Below are positions 6,120 to 6,844 of a stretch of 6,844 nucleotides of DNA, piece by piece. Made by a program: the position numbers and the translations under genes. The DNA comes from Bacteroidales bacterium (GTDB taxonomy: Bacteria; Bacteroidota; Bacteroidia; Bacteroidales; UBA932): NCBI GenBank assembly GCA_012513425.1, contig JAAZCF010000075.1, positions 1 through 6,844 on the forward strand, given 5' to 3'. Positions within the stretch are counted from its first letter, which is position 1, and each line of letters opens with the position of its first letter. The notes beneath the pieces are model-generated. The model was not told where the DNA came from, ran no database searches, and worked only from the letters and a program-made list of their open reading frames with translations.

Positions 6120-6844
6120 CTATGATTTGAATTCACTACCATCAAAACAGTGTGTGCAAATATTACACTTTTCAATACCAATAGCTTTCACCAAATTATC
6201 AACTGTGTTGAACTTTAAAGTAGTCATTTGAAGTTGTAATCTGATGCGTTCTACCATTTCATTGTATTTGTCACTACCATACATTGCGTACTCGTTGAGA
6301 CATTTATCATGACTTCCTTCTATGTCTTTAATTATTCTGCGTGAAATAAATTCCATAGGTGATTTTGAAGCCGAATAATTTAAGAAAGTACAAGGAAATA
6401 TCAGCGGAGGACAACTAATGCGAATGTGAACTTCAGAAGCTCCATGCAGTTTGAAAATATCAACATTTTCTCGCAATTGAGTTCCTCTAACAATGGAGTC
6501 ATCACAAAAAGCCATACGCTTTCCTCTCATCAATTCATAGTTAGGAATCAACTTCATCTTTGCGACTACATCTCTCATACTTTGTTCTGAAGGCATAAAA
6601 CTGCGAGGCCATGTTGCGGTATATTTTGCAACAGCAGTACGATAAGGCACTTTTCTACCTTGAGAATAGCCAATAGCCATACATATGCCTGAATCAGGAA
6701 TTGATGATACCATATCTATGGGCGTATCGTCTTGCTCACCCATTAAATTACCGAGATTGTAACGAACATTATCCACATTGACGCCTTCATAGCTAGCTGC
6801 AGGGAATCCGTAATATATCCAAAGGAAAGAGCATATATGCAAAC
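6120..6844 (-). CDS. purF: Amidophosphoribosyltransferase, C-terminal phosphoribosyltransferase part (5' end outside window)
   Basis: The last 241 or so codons of a glutamine amidophosphoribosyltransferase, the cytoplasmic enzyme that makes 5-phosphoribosylamine from PRPP and glutamine, the first committed step of purine synthesis. The reading frame is open to the right edge; the leftmost codon readable there is TTG, so this is not a true start. Seen, counting from that codon: CSFLWIYYGFP at 4-14, IPDSG at 48-52 with GYSQGRKVPY at 58-67, the flexible-loop stretch PRSFMPSEQSMRDVVAKMKL at 79-98, the PRPP-binding motif AFCDDSIVRGTQL at 111-123, CPPLIF at 144-149, and a C-terminal cysteine cluster CNICTHCFDG at 226-235. 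This matches the large Bacteroidota form of the family more than the E. coli one, so orthology in function is likely but the symbol is given with some reserve. The glutaminase domain with catalytic Cys lies outside the window. Confidence 0.9.
   Translation of the reverse strand, partial: LHICSFLWIYYGFPAASYEGVNVDNVRYNLGNLMGEQDDTPIDMVSSIPDSGICMAIGYSQGRKVPYRTAVAKYTATWPRSFMPSEQSMRDVVAKMKLIPNYELMRGKRMAFCDDSIVRGTQLRENVDIFKLHGASEVHIRISCPPLIFPCTFLNYSASKSPMEFISRRIIKDIEGSHDKCLNEYAMYGSDKYNEMVERIRLQLQMTTLKFNTVDNLVKAIGIEKCNICTHCFDGSEFKS

Overview
The window looks like ordinary chromosomal DNA from a member of the Bacteroidota, most likely Bacteroidales. This is inferred from several signs. The DNA is AT-rich. 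The purine-pathway amidotransferase at the right edge has the C-terminal form typical of that phylum. There is a small stand-alone RRM protein. Genes lack clear Shine-Dalgarno sites, and boxes matching the Bacteroidota -7 consensus TAnnTTTG lie in the two main intergenic gaps. No phage, transposon, CRISPR, tRNA or rRNA signal was seen.

Left and centre (1-4624, all minus strand): five tightly packed genes read leftwards from position 4624. They are acetate kinase (ackA), a phosphate acyl/butyryltransferase-like enzyme, a MATE-family efflux protein, a cytidylate-kinase-like protein, and the start of the ABC-F translation factor EttA, which is cut by the window edge. Spacings are 5 bp, a 1-bp overlap (TAATG), 2 bp and 10 bp, so this is almost certainly one transcript. 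The first two genes form an acyl-CoA to acyl-phosphate to ATP module (acetate or butyrate formation). The fifth encodes a ribosome factor whose family responds to the ATP/ADP ratio.

Centre right (4625-5775): a 68-bp divergent gap carries a -7-like box on each strand. It is followed on the plus strand by a short ComEC/Rec2-family membrane protein that is essentially only the central Competence domain.

Right (5740-6844, minus strand): a small RRM RNA-binding protein with a non-ATG start overlaps the 3' end of comEC by 36 bp, tail to tail. Upstream of it lies the 3' part of an amidophosphoribosyltransferase gene (purF-like), whose N-terminal glutaminase half is outside the window.

I found no clear new multi-gene system. 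The points worth a second look are the minimal ComEC, the pairing of a Ptb-like transferase with acetate kinase, the operon joining fermentative ATP synthesis to EttA, and the RRM gene with its non-ATG start and convergent overlap. No stretch longer than 300 bases lacks a gene.
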